DNA from: a virus
DNA: 27,491 bases
IMG/VR virus record: IMGVR_UViG_3300028571_000094
Coordinates: 1-27,491 of that record
Strand: one strand, 5' to 3'
Every line of letters starts with the position of its first letter. Within the stretch, counting starts at the first letter, position 1. The notes beneath the pieces are model-generated. The model worked only from the letters and a program-made list of their open reading frames with translations. It made no database searches and was not told the origin of the DNA. The position numbers were made by a program, and so were the translations under genes. Below, piece by piece: positions 1-7,823 of this stretch.

Positions 1-251
1 AAGGGGGGGTCTTTTTAAAAAGGTACTAAGTAGGGGGTACTTATATTTGAAGGGGGGGTACCTCTTTAATAAAACACCTCCCCCCAAGTTTACATTGTAA
101 CGAAGTGTTCGCAGTGCTATAAAAATAGTTCAGCAAGAATCTATTGATTAGTACGACTGCCAAAGGACAAAAGTTGCAATATTACCCAAATTGACAATAA
201 CTCAATACAAATGTGAATATCTTTTCTATTCTATATCTGAACTTTTTAATG
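1..251. other. G-run-rich non-coding leader
   Basis: No credible ORF on either strand. The first 60 bases hold three runs of five to seven G (3-9, 33-37, 52-58), each followed by a GTAC/GTCT-like sequence, with a GGTAC at 22-26 as a weaker fourth copy. There is a perfect 12-bp palindrome, CTTTTTAAAAAG, at 11-22. The third G-run can pair with the C-rich stretch at 76-83 to form an 8-bp hairpin with one G-U pair and a 16-base loop. The rest (about 90-250) is unstructured A+T-rich DNA. Its position before the first gene of a one-directional gene block suggests a regulatory or inter-block region. Whether it is an origin, a terminator for genes to the left, or a promoter region cannot be told from sequence alone. 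Confidence 0.5.
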
Positions 252-283
252 TAGCTTTGTACTATAACTTTAAAACTTAAAAA
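252..283 (+). promoter_or_regulatory. Candidate promoter and leader of the first operon
   Basis: TAGCTTTG at 252-259 matches the Bacteroidota -7 consensus TAnnTTTG, but I see no good -33 TTTG at the expected distance. It is followed directly by CTATAACTTTAAAACTTAA (262 onward) ending at the ATG at 284. Very similar leaders occur before the genes at 13017, 13450 and 20504. This supports a real regulatory or translation-leader element, though the transcription start is inferred. Confidence 0.45.
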
Positions 284-721
284 ATGGATAAGACTAAAGC
301 ACAAATGATTCATCACAAGATTGATTCTTTAGGTGAAGGTATGGCAAGAAGAATGATGGAAATCTACAATGAACTTGCTAATCTTAGGTTTGTTATGACT
401 ACTGTAGTTAGTCAACACAAAGACAACATGGCTGAGATAAATGAAGAGGATATTCTAGAGGAATTAAAAGATTACTATTTGGTATCTGATGAGATAGCTA
501 TTCATGTACCAACAGAAACTTTTGTAAAGTTTAATTTGATTACTAGAGTATATGAACTTGAAAATGTAACTGAAGAGGGTAAATTTTCGTTTAAGTTCAA
601 AGGTATTGTTATTGATGAGGATCTTCAGAGGGATCATACTTTTGAAGCTTCTAATGAGCAGCATGCCTGGCAGCTACTAAGAGAAGTGATGATTAATAAT
701 GCAAAGAATCAATCGGCTTAA
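284..721 (+). CDS. Hypothetical protein, 145 aa, first gene of the operon
   Basis: I do not recognise this protein. The first 70 residues look helical and charged. The remainder (about 75-145) looks like alternating beta strands followed by a C-terminal helix. No signal peptide, membrane segment or catalytic motif is visible. The ATG follows an A-rich leader, which fits Bacteroidota translation starts. The gene heads a run of short genes that overlap or nearly touch, so it is probably co-transcribed with them and with the packaging genes. A virion-assembly accessory or regulatory role is possible but unsupported. Confidence 0.8.
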   Translation: MDKTKAQMIHHKIDSLGEGMARRMMEIYNELANLRFVMTTVVSQHKDNMAEINEEDILEELKDYYLVSDEIAIHVPTETFVKFNLITRVYELENVTEEGKFSFKFKGIVIDEDLQRDHTFEASNEQHAWQLLREVMINNAKNQSA

Positions 722-905
722 TACTTTATTTTTTGGCAGTGACTTAGAGTATTTACTTTTAGTCAAGGAAAGAGTATTAGATACATTGGATAAAAAAACA
801 ATAGAGTATTCATACACCTATTCTATAGAAGTTAATGAACATGGATGGTACTTAAATATAAACATTTATCACAATGCCCAAGGAGATGCAGCCGAAGATA
901 TATGA
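699..905 (+). CDS. Small hypothetical protein, 68 aa
   Basis: Overlaps the previous gene by 23 bases in another frame. The predicted layout is a helix (about residues 14-32) followed by two beta strands. The same layout occurs in the next gene product, which hints at a weak tandem duplication. There is no membrane segment or known motif. The ATG at 699 is the only ATG giving a full-length product, and overlaps of this size are normal in this block. Function unknown. Confidence 0.6.
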   Translation: MQRINRLNTLFFGSDLEYLLLVKERVLDTLDKKTIEYSYTYSIEVNEHGWYLNINIYHNAQGDAAEDI

Positions 906-1083
906 GTTTACTGACCTTAAAAAGGCATTGAACTACTATAGAGTAATGCAAGAGAAGCTCAGTAACTATAGTAATAATTATAGTAGGATATGGTATGAGG
1001 TTACTTTGCAAAGCTCAAATCTAACTGGTGTGCATCTTGTTACTCTTCATATTGGTGTTCAAAAAAATATAGATGAGCTTTAA
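874..1083 (+). CDS. Small hypothetical protein, 69 aa
   Basis: Overlaps the upstream gene by 32 bases if translation starts at 874. A second in-frame ATG at 886 would cut the overlap to 20 bases and is equally plausible. It has a helix around residues 14-35 and two C-terminal strands, like its upstream neighbour, so the two may be distant paralogues. It stops in a TAATG junction with the next gene, pointing to translational coupling. Function unknown. Confidence 0.6.
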   Translation: MPKEMQPKIYEFTDLKKALNYYRVMQEKLSNYSNNYSRIWYEVTLQSSNLTGVHLVTLHIGVQKNIDEL

Positions 1084-1385
1084 TGGAATTAAAATGCTTA
1101 GAGTTTTTGTACAAGGAAGAACCTGTTTATGATGAGGAAGGAACTCCTGTAGATATTAAGCAAGTACCAATAAAGCTAGGATTTATAACAAAGATGCAAG
1201 TAGAGCTAGAAGATATACTAGCATTTAAAGAACACTATAATGAAAAAGGAATATTATATAAAGAAAGGTGCTTGATCCACCATAGGACTTTAGGTAATAT
1301 AGTGGTCAAGCACAGTTTTTTAGAACTAAAAAGATTAAAAGAAAAATCTAACTTTGTAATAAAAGGATTTTATGGTAAACAATAA
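1083..1385 (+). CDS. Small hypothetical protein, 100 aa
   Basis: Starts at the ATG of a TAATG junction with the preceding stop. The protein is charged and soluble, with a predicted beta-rich first half, a central helix (about 40-55) and a lysine-rich C-terminus. There are no recognisable motifs. A compact beta-rich fold is likely, but its role is unknown. It belongs to the overlapping small-gene series upstream of the packaging genes. Confidence 0.65.
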   Translation: MELKCLEFLYKEEPVYDEEGTPVDIKQVPIKLGFITKMQVELEDILAFKEHYNEKGILYKERCLIHHRTLGNIVVKHSFLELKRLKEKSNFVIKGFYGKQ

Positions 1386-1536
1386 ACAAAAGATTGAAAC
1401 ACTAGAGCAGATTATTACAGAATATGAGCTTAAGTTAGAAATACTTAAACAAGAGCTTAGGTATTTAAAATTGAATCAAGAAAACAAAAAAGGCTTACCT
1501 GCTACTTGGACAGTCACTGATACTAAAGAATACTAA
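1372..1536 (+). CDS. Short coiled-coil protein, 54 aa
   Basis: An uninterrupted ATG-to-TAA reading frame of 54 codons that overlaps the end of the upstream gene by 14 bases and stops one base before the next ATG (1538). Without it there would be a 152-base gap in an otherwise gapless block. Residues 5-38 form a strongly heptad-like helix rich in Leu, Ile, Glu and Lys. The last 15 residues contain GLPATWTVTD. Its small size and coiled coil suggest a protein-protein adaptor, but this is inference. Confidence 0.6.
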   Translation: MVNNKQKIETLEQIITEYELKLEILKQELRYLKLNQENKKGLPATWTVTDTKEY

Positions 1537-1537
1537 T

Positions 1538-1732
1538 ATGGGAAAGACATATACTAATATGAAAGGAAAACCTGATGAGGTAGTAATAGACGAAAGGTTT
1601 AATACTAACAACATCTGTGTTATTAATGGCACTTACTGTTTAAAAGGGTGTAACTTTATTGAAACAGAAATATGCACAAAGCATGAGTTAAGGAAGCAAC
1701 AATTAAAAGAAGAGAAGAATAATGGTTCATGA
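1538..1732 (+). CDS. Small cysteine-containing protein, 64 aa
   Basis: Begins one base after the previous stop and overlaps the next gene by 11 bases. Four cysteines lie in the middle with spacing C-x6-C-x3-C-x7-C, so a small metal site or disulfide-stabilised hairpin is possible. The C-terminal 15 residues are lysine- and glutamate-rich and helical. I do not recognise a family and claim no function. Confidence 0.55.
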   Translation: MGKTYTNMKGKPDEVVIDERFNTNNICVINGTYCLKGCNFIETEICTKHELRKQQLKEEKNNGS

Positions 1733-1928
1733 GTTTCATAATCCTATTCCTGTAGTAGTAGAGGAAAACAAAGATGGCTATGCTATCTATGTTAGGGATT
1801 CTGGTACTTTTGAAAATGATGTTTGGTGTGTAGTGCACTGTGATACTGGAATAGTAAGGCACTACTTAACTGACCAAATAAAAATATATGCCAATGCTAC
1901 ATTTGGTATTAAAAAAGAAAAGCTATGA
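1722..1928 (+). CDS. Conserved-looking small phage protein, 68 aa
   Basis: Beta-rich protein with the pattern PIPVVVEENKDGYAIYV followed by FENDVWCVV and a QI...NATFGI ending. I have the impression that short proteins with a FEND-W-VV core and a final N-TF-I segment are widespread in Bacteroidota phages, but I cannot check this here. It ends in an ATGA overlap with the winged-helix gene, so the two are probably translationally coupled. Role unknown. Confidence 0.65.
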   Translation: MVHEFHNPIPVVVEENKDGYAIYVRDSGTFENDVWCVVHCDTGIVRHYLTDQIKIYANATFGIKKEKL

Positions 1929-2527
1929 TTAAAAAGTTTAACATACCTGTTAAAGAAAAAGTTCAAGTGTTCCAAGTATGGCTAGGAGCTATTAACTGGA
2001 CACTAGGAGTTAATCAGCTGACTGATTCTGAACTAGAGATATTTTCTTATCTACTATATTACAATGATAAGTACAAGTCTATTACAGAGCATGATGTTAG
2101 AATGGACTTACTATTCTCTACTACTATTAAGAATAAAATTAAGCAGGAGTTTAATATAGTTACTCATAAGCTAGAAACTTACCTTAACAAGCTTAGGAAT
2201 AAAGGATTTATTGTTGGCAATAGTGTACCAGAGAGATTCTTAGTTTACCCAGAAAATTCTATAGAGGTAACCTTTACTTGTTTTCTAGAAGTAGATAAAC
2301 CTGCTCCTAAACCTAAAGAACAAGAACTACCTGTAGAGCAACTACCAGTAGAGATGCCAGTAAATACTGAAGTACCTGAAATTACTCAAGTCACTCAAGT
2401 CACTCAAGTTGAACAGATAGATGAATATGATGATTTAGATGAAGTGTCTAATGAGCCTATGGACTTTAGAGATCCATTTGATAAGTATTTTGATGATGAA
2501 GATACTCCTGCAGAAACATGGATGTAA
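1925..2527 (+). CDS. Winged-helix DNA-binding protein with acidic tail
   Basis: A 200-aa protein. Residues about 30-110 resemble a winged helix: LTDSELEIFSYLL, then LLFSTTIKNKIKQEF and a recognition-helix-like LETYLNKLRNKGFI. Phage proteins with this F-S-T...N/SYI-LKKGFI pattern are usually DNA-binding regulatory or replication-associated factors. Residues 125-200 are a low-complexity Pro/Glu/Val then acidic tail, with a TQV triplet repeated three times, and are probably disordered. It lies directly upstream of the IHF-like and terminase genes, so a role in late transcription or in packaging-site recognition is possible. An alternative reading is a small-terminase subunit. Confidence 0.6.
   Translation: MIKKFNIPVKEKVQVFQVWLGAINWTLGVNQLTDSELEIFSYLLYYNDKYKSITEHDVRMDLLFSTTIKNKIKQEFNIVTHKLETYLNKLRNKGFIVGNSVPERFLVYPENSIEVTFTCFLEVDKPAPKPKEQELPVEQLPVEMPVNTEVPEITQVTQVTQVEQIDEYDDLDEVSNEPMDFRDPFDKYFDDEDTPAETWM
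2384..2410 (+). repeat. 9-bp tandem repeat, three copies
   Basis: ACTCAAGTC, ACTCAAGTC and ACTCAAGTT occur head to tail inside the disordered tail of the winged-helix gene and encode repeated Thr-Gln-Val. A unit divisible by three keeps the reading frame, so the tail may vary in length by slippage between related phages. Confidence 0.85.
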
Positions 2528-2778
2528 CTCTAGAAAAAATAATAACCCTCAAAGCCAAAGAGCTGAATATCTCTAAGTCACAAGCTATAGAGATATTTAA
2601 CTCTATACCTAGGTTTGTAGTTAAGATAATGAAGGAAGGAAATCCTTTAGATCTTGATTCCTATAAATCAATTTACATTAAGGACTTAGGTATAATATAT
2701 CCTAGACTAGACATAGCTAAGAATATTAAAAGGAGTATTGAGAATAATCTAAACAAAGAAGCAAATGAAGATATTTAA
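2518..2778 (+). CDS. IHF/HU-like DNA-binding protein, 86 aa
   Basis: The layout matches the first half of HU/IHF proteins: two N-terminal helices with a lysine-rich start and a helix-turn-helix-like segment (KAKELNISKSQAIEIFNSI), then MKEGNPLDLDSYKSIYIKDLGIIYPR. That last segment resembles the HU pattern where a Gly-containing turn leads to strands ending in an Arg/Lys. The DNA-embracing beta arms appear shortened. crAss-like phages are known to encode IHF-like subunits in their structural block. It overlaps the winged-helix gene by 10 bases and the next gene by 14. A DNA-bending role at the packaging site or late promoters fits the context but is inferred. Confidence 0.55.
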   Translation: MDVTLEKIITLKAKELNISKSQAIEIFNSIPRFVVKIMKEGNPLDLDSYKSIYIKDLGIIYPRLDIAKNIKRSIENNLNKEANEDI

Positions 2779-3280
2779 TCTTGCTAATAATAAAGTAGTT
2801 TTTGAAGCAGAGCTATTATTGGTACCAGAGTTTAAAGCACTATGGGAAGCAGATAAAAGCAAAACCAAAGACTTAGTATTTAAGCAGTTTGCTTATATAT
2901 ATTTTATGATAGACTCTGGTAGTCCTTATAGTAATTTTCCAGAATATAAAAGGAAGGAGTTTATAGGTAAGGATATTTTTAAGGGAGAAATAAAAGAAAC
3001 TCCTTCACTAAAGGCTGCTATGGATAAGTACATAGAAATGTCAGAAAGCCCTACACAAAGGTTACTAACTAGTGTTAAGGGTAAGATAGATGATGTGGCA
3101 AACTTTTTGAAGAACACAGACATTACTGAAGATTCTCTAGCACCAGTACTTAAAGCTATTGAAAGTACATCAAAACTTGTATCACAATTATCTACTCTAG
3201 AAGATGCTGTAAATAAAGAAAAAGCTACAGATGCTACTAGAAGAGCTGGAGAAAAAAGAACTAGAAAATATGAGGATTAG
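2765..3280 (+). CDS. Candidate small terminase subunit, 171 aa
   Basis: It overlaps the start of the large terminase gene, the usual place for a small subunit. The N-terminal part holds KTKDLVFKQFAYIYFMID followed by SPYSNFPEYKRKEFI, a pattern I associate with conserved proteins beside terminases in large phages. The middle (about 85-150) is helical, as expected for an oligomerisation region, and the last 20 residues are very basic (RRAGEKRTRKYED). No classical helix-turn-helix is obvious. Small terminases diverge quickly, so this is an assignment by position and architecture. The gene ends with TAG, which shows TAG is a normal stop here. Confidence 0.45.
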   Translation: MKIFNLANNKVVFEAELLLVPEFKALWEADKSKTKDLVFKQFAYIYFMIDSGSPYSNFPEYKRKEFIGKDIFKGEIKETPSLKAAMDKYIEMSESPTQRLLTSVKGKIDDVANFLKNTDITEDSLAPVLKAIESTSKLVSQLSTLEDAVNKEKATDATRRAGEKRTRKYED

Positions 3281-5288
3281 TATTCCACCAAAGTATTTTC
3301 AGGAAGCATCTTATAGTTTTCAAGACCATGGGGTATATACTCAATACCCTATAGGCACTTATCAGTTTGATGAGTTTTGGGAAGAAGAAACTAGAAAATG
3401 TAAAGAAGGGATTACCCATGGAGAATTGTACATTCCAGGGGCATATTATTTTTATTTGAACTATACACAAATTGAACTTAAGAATACTAAGACTGGTAGA
3501 AAAAACAAAGGCTTTCCTATTTTTACAGATGTTGACTTAGAGTATTTTACTTTTATTGAAAAAGCTAGAAAACAACAGAAAGGTATAGTATTAGTAAAAC
3601 CACGAAGGATTGGTTTTTCATATAAGTCAGCAGCTATTATTGCACATGAGTTTAGTTTTTTTAGAGATGCTAAGTGTATTATAGGTGCTTTTCAATCAGA
3701 GCTTTCTGAGAATACTATGAGGATGTCATTAGATGACCTTAACTTTCTGGACTTACATACAGAGTGGGGTAAAGAAAGAAATCCTAACACCAAAGACTTT
3801 GTTAAAGCTAGATATAAAAAGACAGTAGATGGGGTAACAGCTTGGTCAGGGTATATGTCTGAGATACACTCTTTTACTTTTAAAGATAACCCCTTTGCTG
3901 CTATTGGTAAATCTAGTAACCTTTTCTTATTTGAGGAAGCTGGTAAATGGCCAGGGTTACTTCAGTCTTATAATATATCTGAACCTTGTTGGAAAGATGG
4001 TGATGACCTTATTGGTGTTCCTATTATTCAAGGAACTGGTGGTGATATGGAAGGTGGTACACAGGAATTTGCTGAAATGTTTTTTCATCCTGAAAAGTAC
4101 AACTTCTTATCTTTTGATAATATATGGGATGAAGATTCTATAGGTACAAAATGTGGCTTTTTTATACCAGCTACCAGAATGAGATTTGGTACTTATAAAG
4201 ATGCTTATAAAGAACATCCTGAATGGAAGGATAAATCTATGATAGATGACTATGGTAATTCTCTTGAAGATATTGCTAGGCAGTCTATTTTAGATTTAAG
4301 AAAAAGAGCAGAACAAGGTGCAGACCAGCAAGCTAAAATTGACTCTGTTACACAGTTTCCATTATCTCCTAAAGAAGCTTTTTTACAAAGTCATTCTTTT
4401 TTCTTTCCTATTGTAGATTTAAAAGGAGTTTTATCTAAGATGGATGATTCCATTGAATTAGATAAACACAGTATAGGTATGCTGAATTTTGAAGAAGGTG
4501 AGCTTAAATGGAAAGATGTCCAAAATGGTACTCCTTTCAGAGAGTACCCTGTACAAAAACCAGAATATGGGTTAATTGAAATATATGAAACACCTAGACT
4601 ATCAGATGATGGAGATAACATAGGTAGGTATATTGCTGGTATTGACCCTTATAGATATGATACATCTAGTACAGATTCAGTAGGTTCTATATTTATGTTT
4701 GATAGGCTAACTAGAAGGATAGTTGCTGAATATACTGGTAGGCCAGAAACTACTGACCAGTTTTATGAAACATGTAGAAAGCTGATTATTTACTATCAAG
4801 CTACTGCTATGTATGAAGCTAACATTACTGGTATGTACACATATTTTGAAAAGAAAAAAGCTTTACAGTTTTTAGCAGATACTCCATATAACCTTAGAGA
4901 TAGAAATACTTGGAGGCCCAATACCAATACTTCTAAAGGAATTATTATGAGTAAAGGGGTTAAAGAAAGGGGTATGGAATATCTAAAATCTTGGATAGAT
5001 GAAAATATTTCTGAAGAAAGCGAAGAAAAAAATCTAACAAAAATAAGATCTATTGGTCTACTAAAAGAGCTTATAGCTTGGAATCCAAACCCTAGAGCTA
5101 ACTTTGACCGTGTGTCAGCTATGCTTATGGTTATGTGGTATGATGTAACTTTACAAGAATTTACTCGTATATCTATAGAACAATCACCTCAAAAGAAAAA
5201 AACTGCTTCTTATTTTGATAAATACAAACAAAAAAGAAATGATCAAGATATATGGATGAAGCACTTTAATAACATACAAGAAGAATAA
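3270..5288 (+). CDS. terL: Terminase large subunit (packaging ATPase and nuclease)
   Basis: Powers DNA translocation into the procapsid and cuts the concatemer. From the ATG at 3270 the protein has 672 aa. The ATPase domain has a Walker A-like VKPRRIGFSYKS at about 109-120 and a Walker B NLFLFEEA near 217-224, followed by IIQGTGG as the coupling motif. The RNase H-fold nuclease domain has IAGIDPYRYD (Asp at about 459), MYEANITG (Glu at about 516) and NFDRVSA (Asp at about 613), giving the expected acidic triad. An upstream in-frame ATG at 3231 adds 13 residues but lies deep in the previous gene. I prefer 3270, which has an 11-base overlap and an A-rich leader. The portal gene follows after one base. 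Confidence 0.94.
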   Translation: MRISIPPKYFQEASYSFQDHGVYTQYPIGTYQFDEFWEEETRKCKEGITHGELYIPGAYYFYLNYTQIELKNTKTGRKNKGFPIFTDVDLEYFTFIEKARKQQKGIVLVKPRRIGFSYKSAAIIAHEFSFFRDAKCIIGAFQSELSENTMRMSLDDLNFLDLHTEWGKERNPNTKDFVKARYKKTVDGVTAWSGYMSEIHSFTFKDNPFAAIGKSSNLFLFEEAGKWPGLLQSYNISEPCWKDGDDLIGVPIIQGTGGDMEGGTQEFAEMFFHPEKYNFLSFDNIWDEDSIGTKCGFFIPATRMRFGTYKDAYKEHPEWKDKSMIDDYGNSLEDIARQSILDLRKRAEQGADQQAKIDSVTQFPLSPKEAFLQSHSFFFPIVDLKGVLSKMDDSIELDKHSIGMLNFEEGELKWKDVQNGTPFREYPVQKPEYGLIEIYETPRLSDDGDNIGRYIAGIDPYRYDTSSTDSVGSIFMFDRLTRRIVAEYTGRPETTDQFYETCRKLIIYYQATAMYEANITGMYTYFEKKKALQFLADTPYNLRDRNTWRPNTNTSKGIIMSKGVKERGMEYLKSWIDENISEESEEKNLTKIRSIGLLKELIAWNPNPRANFDRVSAMLMVMWYDVTLQEFTRISIEQSPQKKKTASYFDKYKQKRNDQDIWMKHFNNIQEE

Positions 5289-5289
5289 T

Positions 5290-7800
5290 ATGTACAATAG
5301 AATGTTTACTGCTCCTAGTCAATTAGTAACTGATTCAGTTAAGAAGACTAAAAAATGGCAACAAGACACAATAGATTCTTTTGAAGCTTTAGTGCTTTTT
5401 GAGAATAGACAAATTAAAAACTCTTACTACAATAAAGTAACAAACTACAATCTAAAAAGAGGCATTCTCAATATGAATGATGTTGAGAAAGTAGTTGACC
5501 CTTATGGATTAGGTCTAGGTACTTTTCCTGGCAGAATGGAGCATAAAGGAGTGGGTAACTCCAAGATTGACTTGCTGGTAGGAGAGCACATGAAAAGAAA
5601 GTTTGACTTTAGAGTTATAAGGTCATCTTCAGATCAGCAAGGTATTAGAGAAGTAGAAGAAAATAAGTTACAAGAGTATCAGAAGTTTTTTGTAGAGGAA
5701 GTCCAGAATGCTAATTTTGATGAAGCTCAAGCTGAAAGAAGGCTAAAACAATTAGATGAATACACAAACTCTTCATTTTTTGATGTAGCCGAAAGAGGAG
5801 CTAACAAGCTTCTTAAATATTTATACAAGTACTATTATGTAAAAGACCTAGTATTTGACCCTGCTTTTGAAGATGCACTTATTGCTGCTGAGCAATACTG
5901 TTTTATTGAAGAAATGGGTGGAGAGCTAGCTATTAGAAAAGGAGATCCTACTAGGATTTTTACAATTATGAATGGCCATGCTACAAATGAATCTGGTTTA
6001 GAGGCATTAGTAGAAGTTACTTATCATACTATATCTTCTTTAGTAGATTTATTCCATGACTTTTTAACTAAAGACCAGCTTAAGGAATTAGAGGATTATA
6101 GAGGATATAACTCAGGCCCCACTCCTTATTTTAATTATCCTATGTATGGCCATGTAGGAGAACTAGCTATTCCTTCTGATTCTGCTACTGCTAGAGTTCA
6201 GGAGATTATGCCATTAGGGGATTTAGATTTACCTATGTTTTCTAGCTACTTTGATGCTAGAGGTAACATCAGGTTACTACATTGTATTTGGAGATCTAAG
6301 AGAAAAGTAAAGCTTGTTAAGTCCCTAGATGAAAATGGTATAGAACTACTTAAGTATGAGCATCAAAAATATACTATTGATGAGCTTAATGGAGAAACAC
6401 TAGAAAGAGAAGAATGGATTAATGAGTGGTGGAGAGGTTATAAAATTGGTGCTAATATCTATATTAAAGCTGAGCCTATTCCATATTTAGGTAATTCACT
6501 AGATAACATTTCTAGACAAGAGCCTCCTGTAGTATTACAGTTCTACAATACCAATTCATCTAGAGCACAGTCTTTAATGGATATTATCAAGCCTTATGAT
6601 TACTTGTATAATATCTTTGATTATAAAAGACAAGTTTTAATAAATTTAATGCTACCAGATATTGTGCAGTTTCCTACTAGCATGATTCCTGATAACATGA
6701 CTTTACATGAGTTTTTGAACTATGTAACCTCTACTGCATTTATGCCTATGGATCCTACAGCAGAGATAATGACCCCTAAAGGTCTGCAAGCTGCAGGAAC
6801 TTATAATACTATTACTCCTAATAGATTATCTTCTAATCAAAGTGGGCCTATTAGTGTACTTAATAATGTACTGCAAGATATCATCAGAACTATGGATATA
6901 GTATCTGGTGTTACTCAACAAAGACAAGGTGCTATTTCTAGTACAGAGCTAGTAGGTAATGTAGAAAGAGCAGTTAGTCAGTCTTCACTTACTACTGAAA
7001 GATGGTTTTGTAAAAATGAATTCTTCAAGGAAAGGTGTTTAAAAAGAATACTAGATATTGGTATTCATGTATTAAGAAAAAATCCTAAGAAGCTTTCATA
7101 TTTAATGGATGACTTTACTAAAGAGATAATGACTGATGATGAGATTAATGGAATCTTATTAGCAGACTTTGACCTTATGGTATCTAGGTCTTCAGATGAT
7201 GCTATGTTACTACAAATGATTGAGCAAAACTTTAGTCAAGCTGTAGCTGCTGGTACTGCTGATATGGGTGATCTTATTAGTGTGTTTAAAACTGAAAGTG
7301 TCCAAGATGCAGCTAGAATCTTAAAGAAAAAAAGAGAAGAGCAACAAGCTAGACAAGAGCAGCAACAACAAGAAGTTAATAAAATCAAGCAACAGGAGAT
7401 TCAACAAAAAGCTCAAGCTCACCAAGAACTTATGGCTCTAGAAATGAAAAAACTAGAACTTGATAAATATAGGTATGACTTAGATGCTCAAACTAGATTG
7501 CAAATAGCTACTATCAATACTTATGCAAGAAGAGAAGAAATAGACTTGAATAACAACCAGATTCCAGATCCTATAGAATTAGAAAAGGTTTATCAGAGAG
7601 ATAGAGAAGCTGAAGCTAAAAAAATGGATAAAGAATTGGAAGTAACTACTAAGTTTAACATTGAACAACAAAAGCTAGCTCTAGAAAGAGAAAAGCTACA
7701 AAATGCTAGAGAGATAGAAAGGCTAAAATCTGAAACTGCTAAAGAAGTAGAAAGAATGAAACTTAGAAATCCTGTAGCAGGAGAAAGAATTAAAAAATAA
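5290..7800 (+). CDS. Portal protein with long C-terminal coiled coil
   Basis: An 836-aa protein immediately after the large terminase. Its size, position and long helical content fit crAss-like portal proteins, which form the dodecameric vertex through which DNA passes. Residues about 1-670 form the portal body. Residues 678-836 are a Gln/Glu/Lys-rich coiled coil, comparable to the barrel extensions of podovirus portals that project into the capsid. Inside this extension, residues 752-763 read DLNNNQIPDPIE, with acidic or amide residues at loop positions 1, 3, 5, 9 and 12 as in calcium-binding loops. The start is one base after the terminase stop, implying coupling. The identity is strong by context but is not supported by a catalytic motif. 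Confidence 0.88.
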   Translation: MYNRMFTAPSQLVTDSVKKTKKWQQDTIDSFEALVLFENRQIKNSYYNKVTNYNLKRGILNMNDVEKVVDPYGLGLGTFPGRMEHKGVGNSKIDLLVGEHMKRKFDFRVIRSSSDQQGIREVEENKLQEYQKFFVEEVQNANFDEAQAERRLKQLDEYTNSSFFDVAERGANKLLKYLYKYYYVKDLVFDPAFEDALIAAEQYCFIEEMGGELAIRKGDPTRIFTIMNGHATNESGLEALVEVTYHTISSLVDLFHDFLTKDQLKELEDYRGYNSGPTPYFNYPMYGHVGELAIPSDSATARVQEIMPLGDLDLPMFSSYFDARGNIRLLHCIWRSKRKVKLVKSLDENGIELLKYEHQKYTIDELNGETLEREEWINEWWRGYKIGANIYIKAEPIPYLGNSLDNISRQEPPVVLQFYNTNSSRAQSLMDIIKPYDYLYNIFDYKRQVLINLMLPDIVQFPTSMIPDNMTLHEFLNYVTSTAFMPMDPTAEIMTPKGLQAAGTYNTITPNRLSSNQSGPISVLNNVLQDIIRTMDIVSGVTQQRQGAISSTELVGNVERAVSQSSLTTERWFCKNEFFKERCLKRILDIGIHVLRKNPKKLSYLMDDFTKEIMTDDEINGILLADFDLMVSRSSDDAMLLQMIEQNFSQAVAAGTADMGDLISVFKTESVQDAARILKKKREEQQARQEQQQQEVNKIKQQEIQQKAQAHQELMALEMKKLELDKYRYDLDAQTRLQIATINTYARREEIDLNNNQIPDPIELEKVYQRDREAEAKKMDKELEVTTKFNIEQQKLALEREKLQNAREIERLKSETAKEVERMKLRNPVAGERIKK

Positions 7801-7823
7801 AAACAAAAACAAAAACAAAAATT
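7801..7823 (+). promoter_or_regulatory. AAAAAC-repeat translation leader
   Basis: The gap after the portal stop is almost entirely AAAAAC repeated about three to four times, then ATTATG. No Shine-Dalgarno is present. A-rich leaders promote initiation in Bacteroidota, and this one is extreme, so it probably acts as a strong start signal for the next gene. Confidence 0.55.

Noticed and set aside
1-60. G-quadruplex
   Set aside because: Only three long G-runs are present, with loops of more than 10 bases, so a standard quadruplex is unlikely.
90-250. tRNA or small structured RNA in the leader
   Set aside because: No cloverleaf stems, no TTC-containing T-arm and no CCA-type end could be arranged. 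Nothing convincing was found.
3231-3269. Upstream start for the large terminase
   Set aside because: The added 13 residues are coded entirely inside the candidate small terminase gene. 3270 gives a smaller overlap and an A-rich leader. Not fully excluded.
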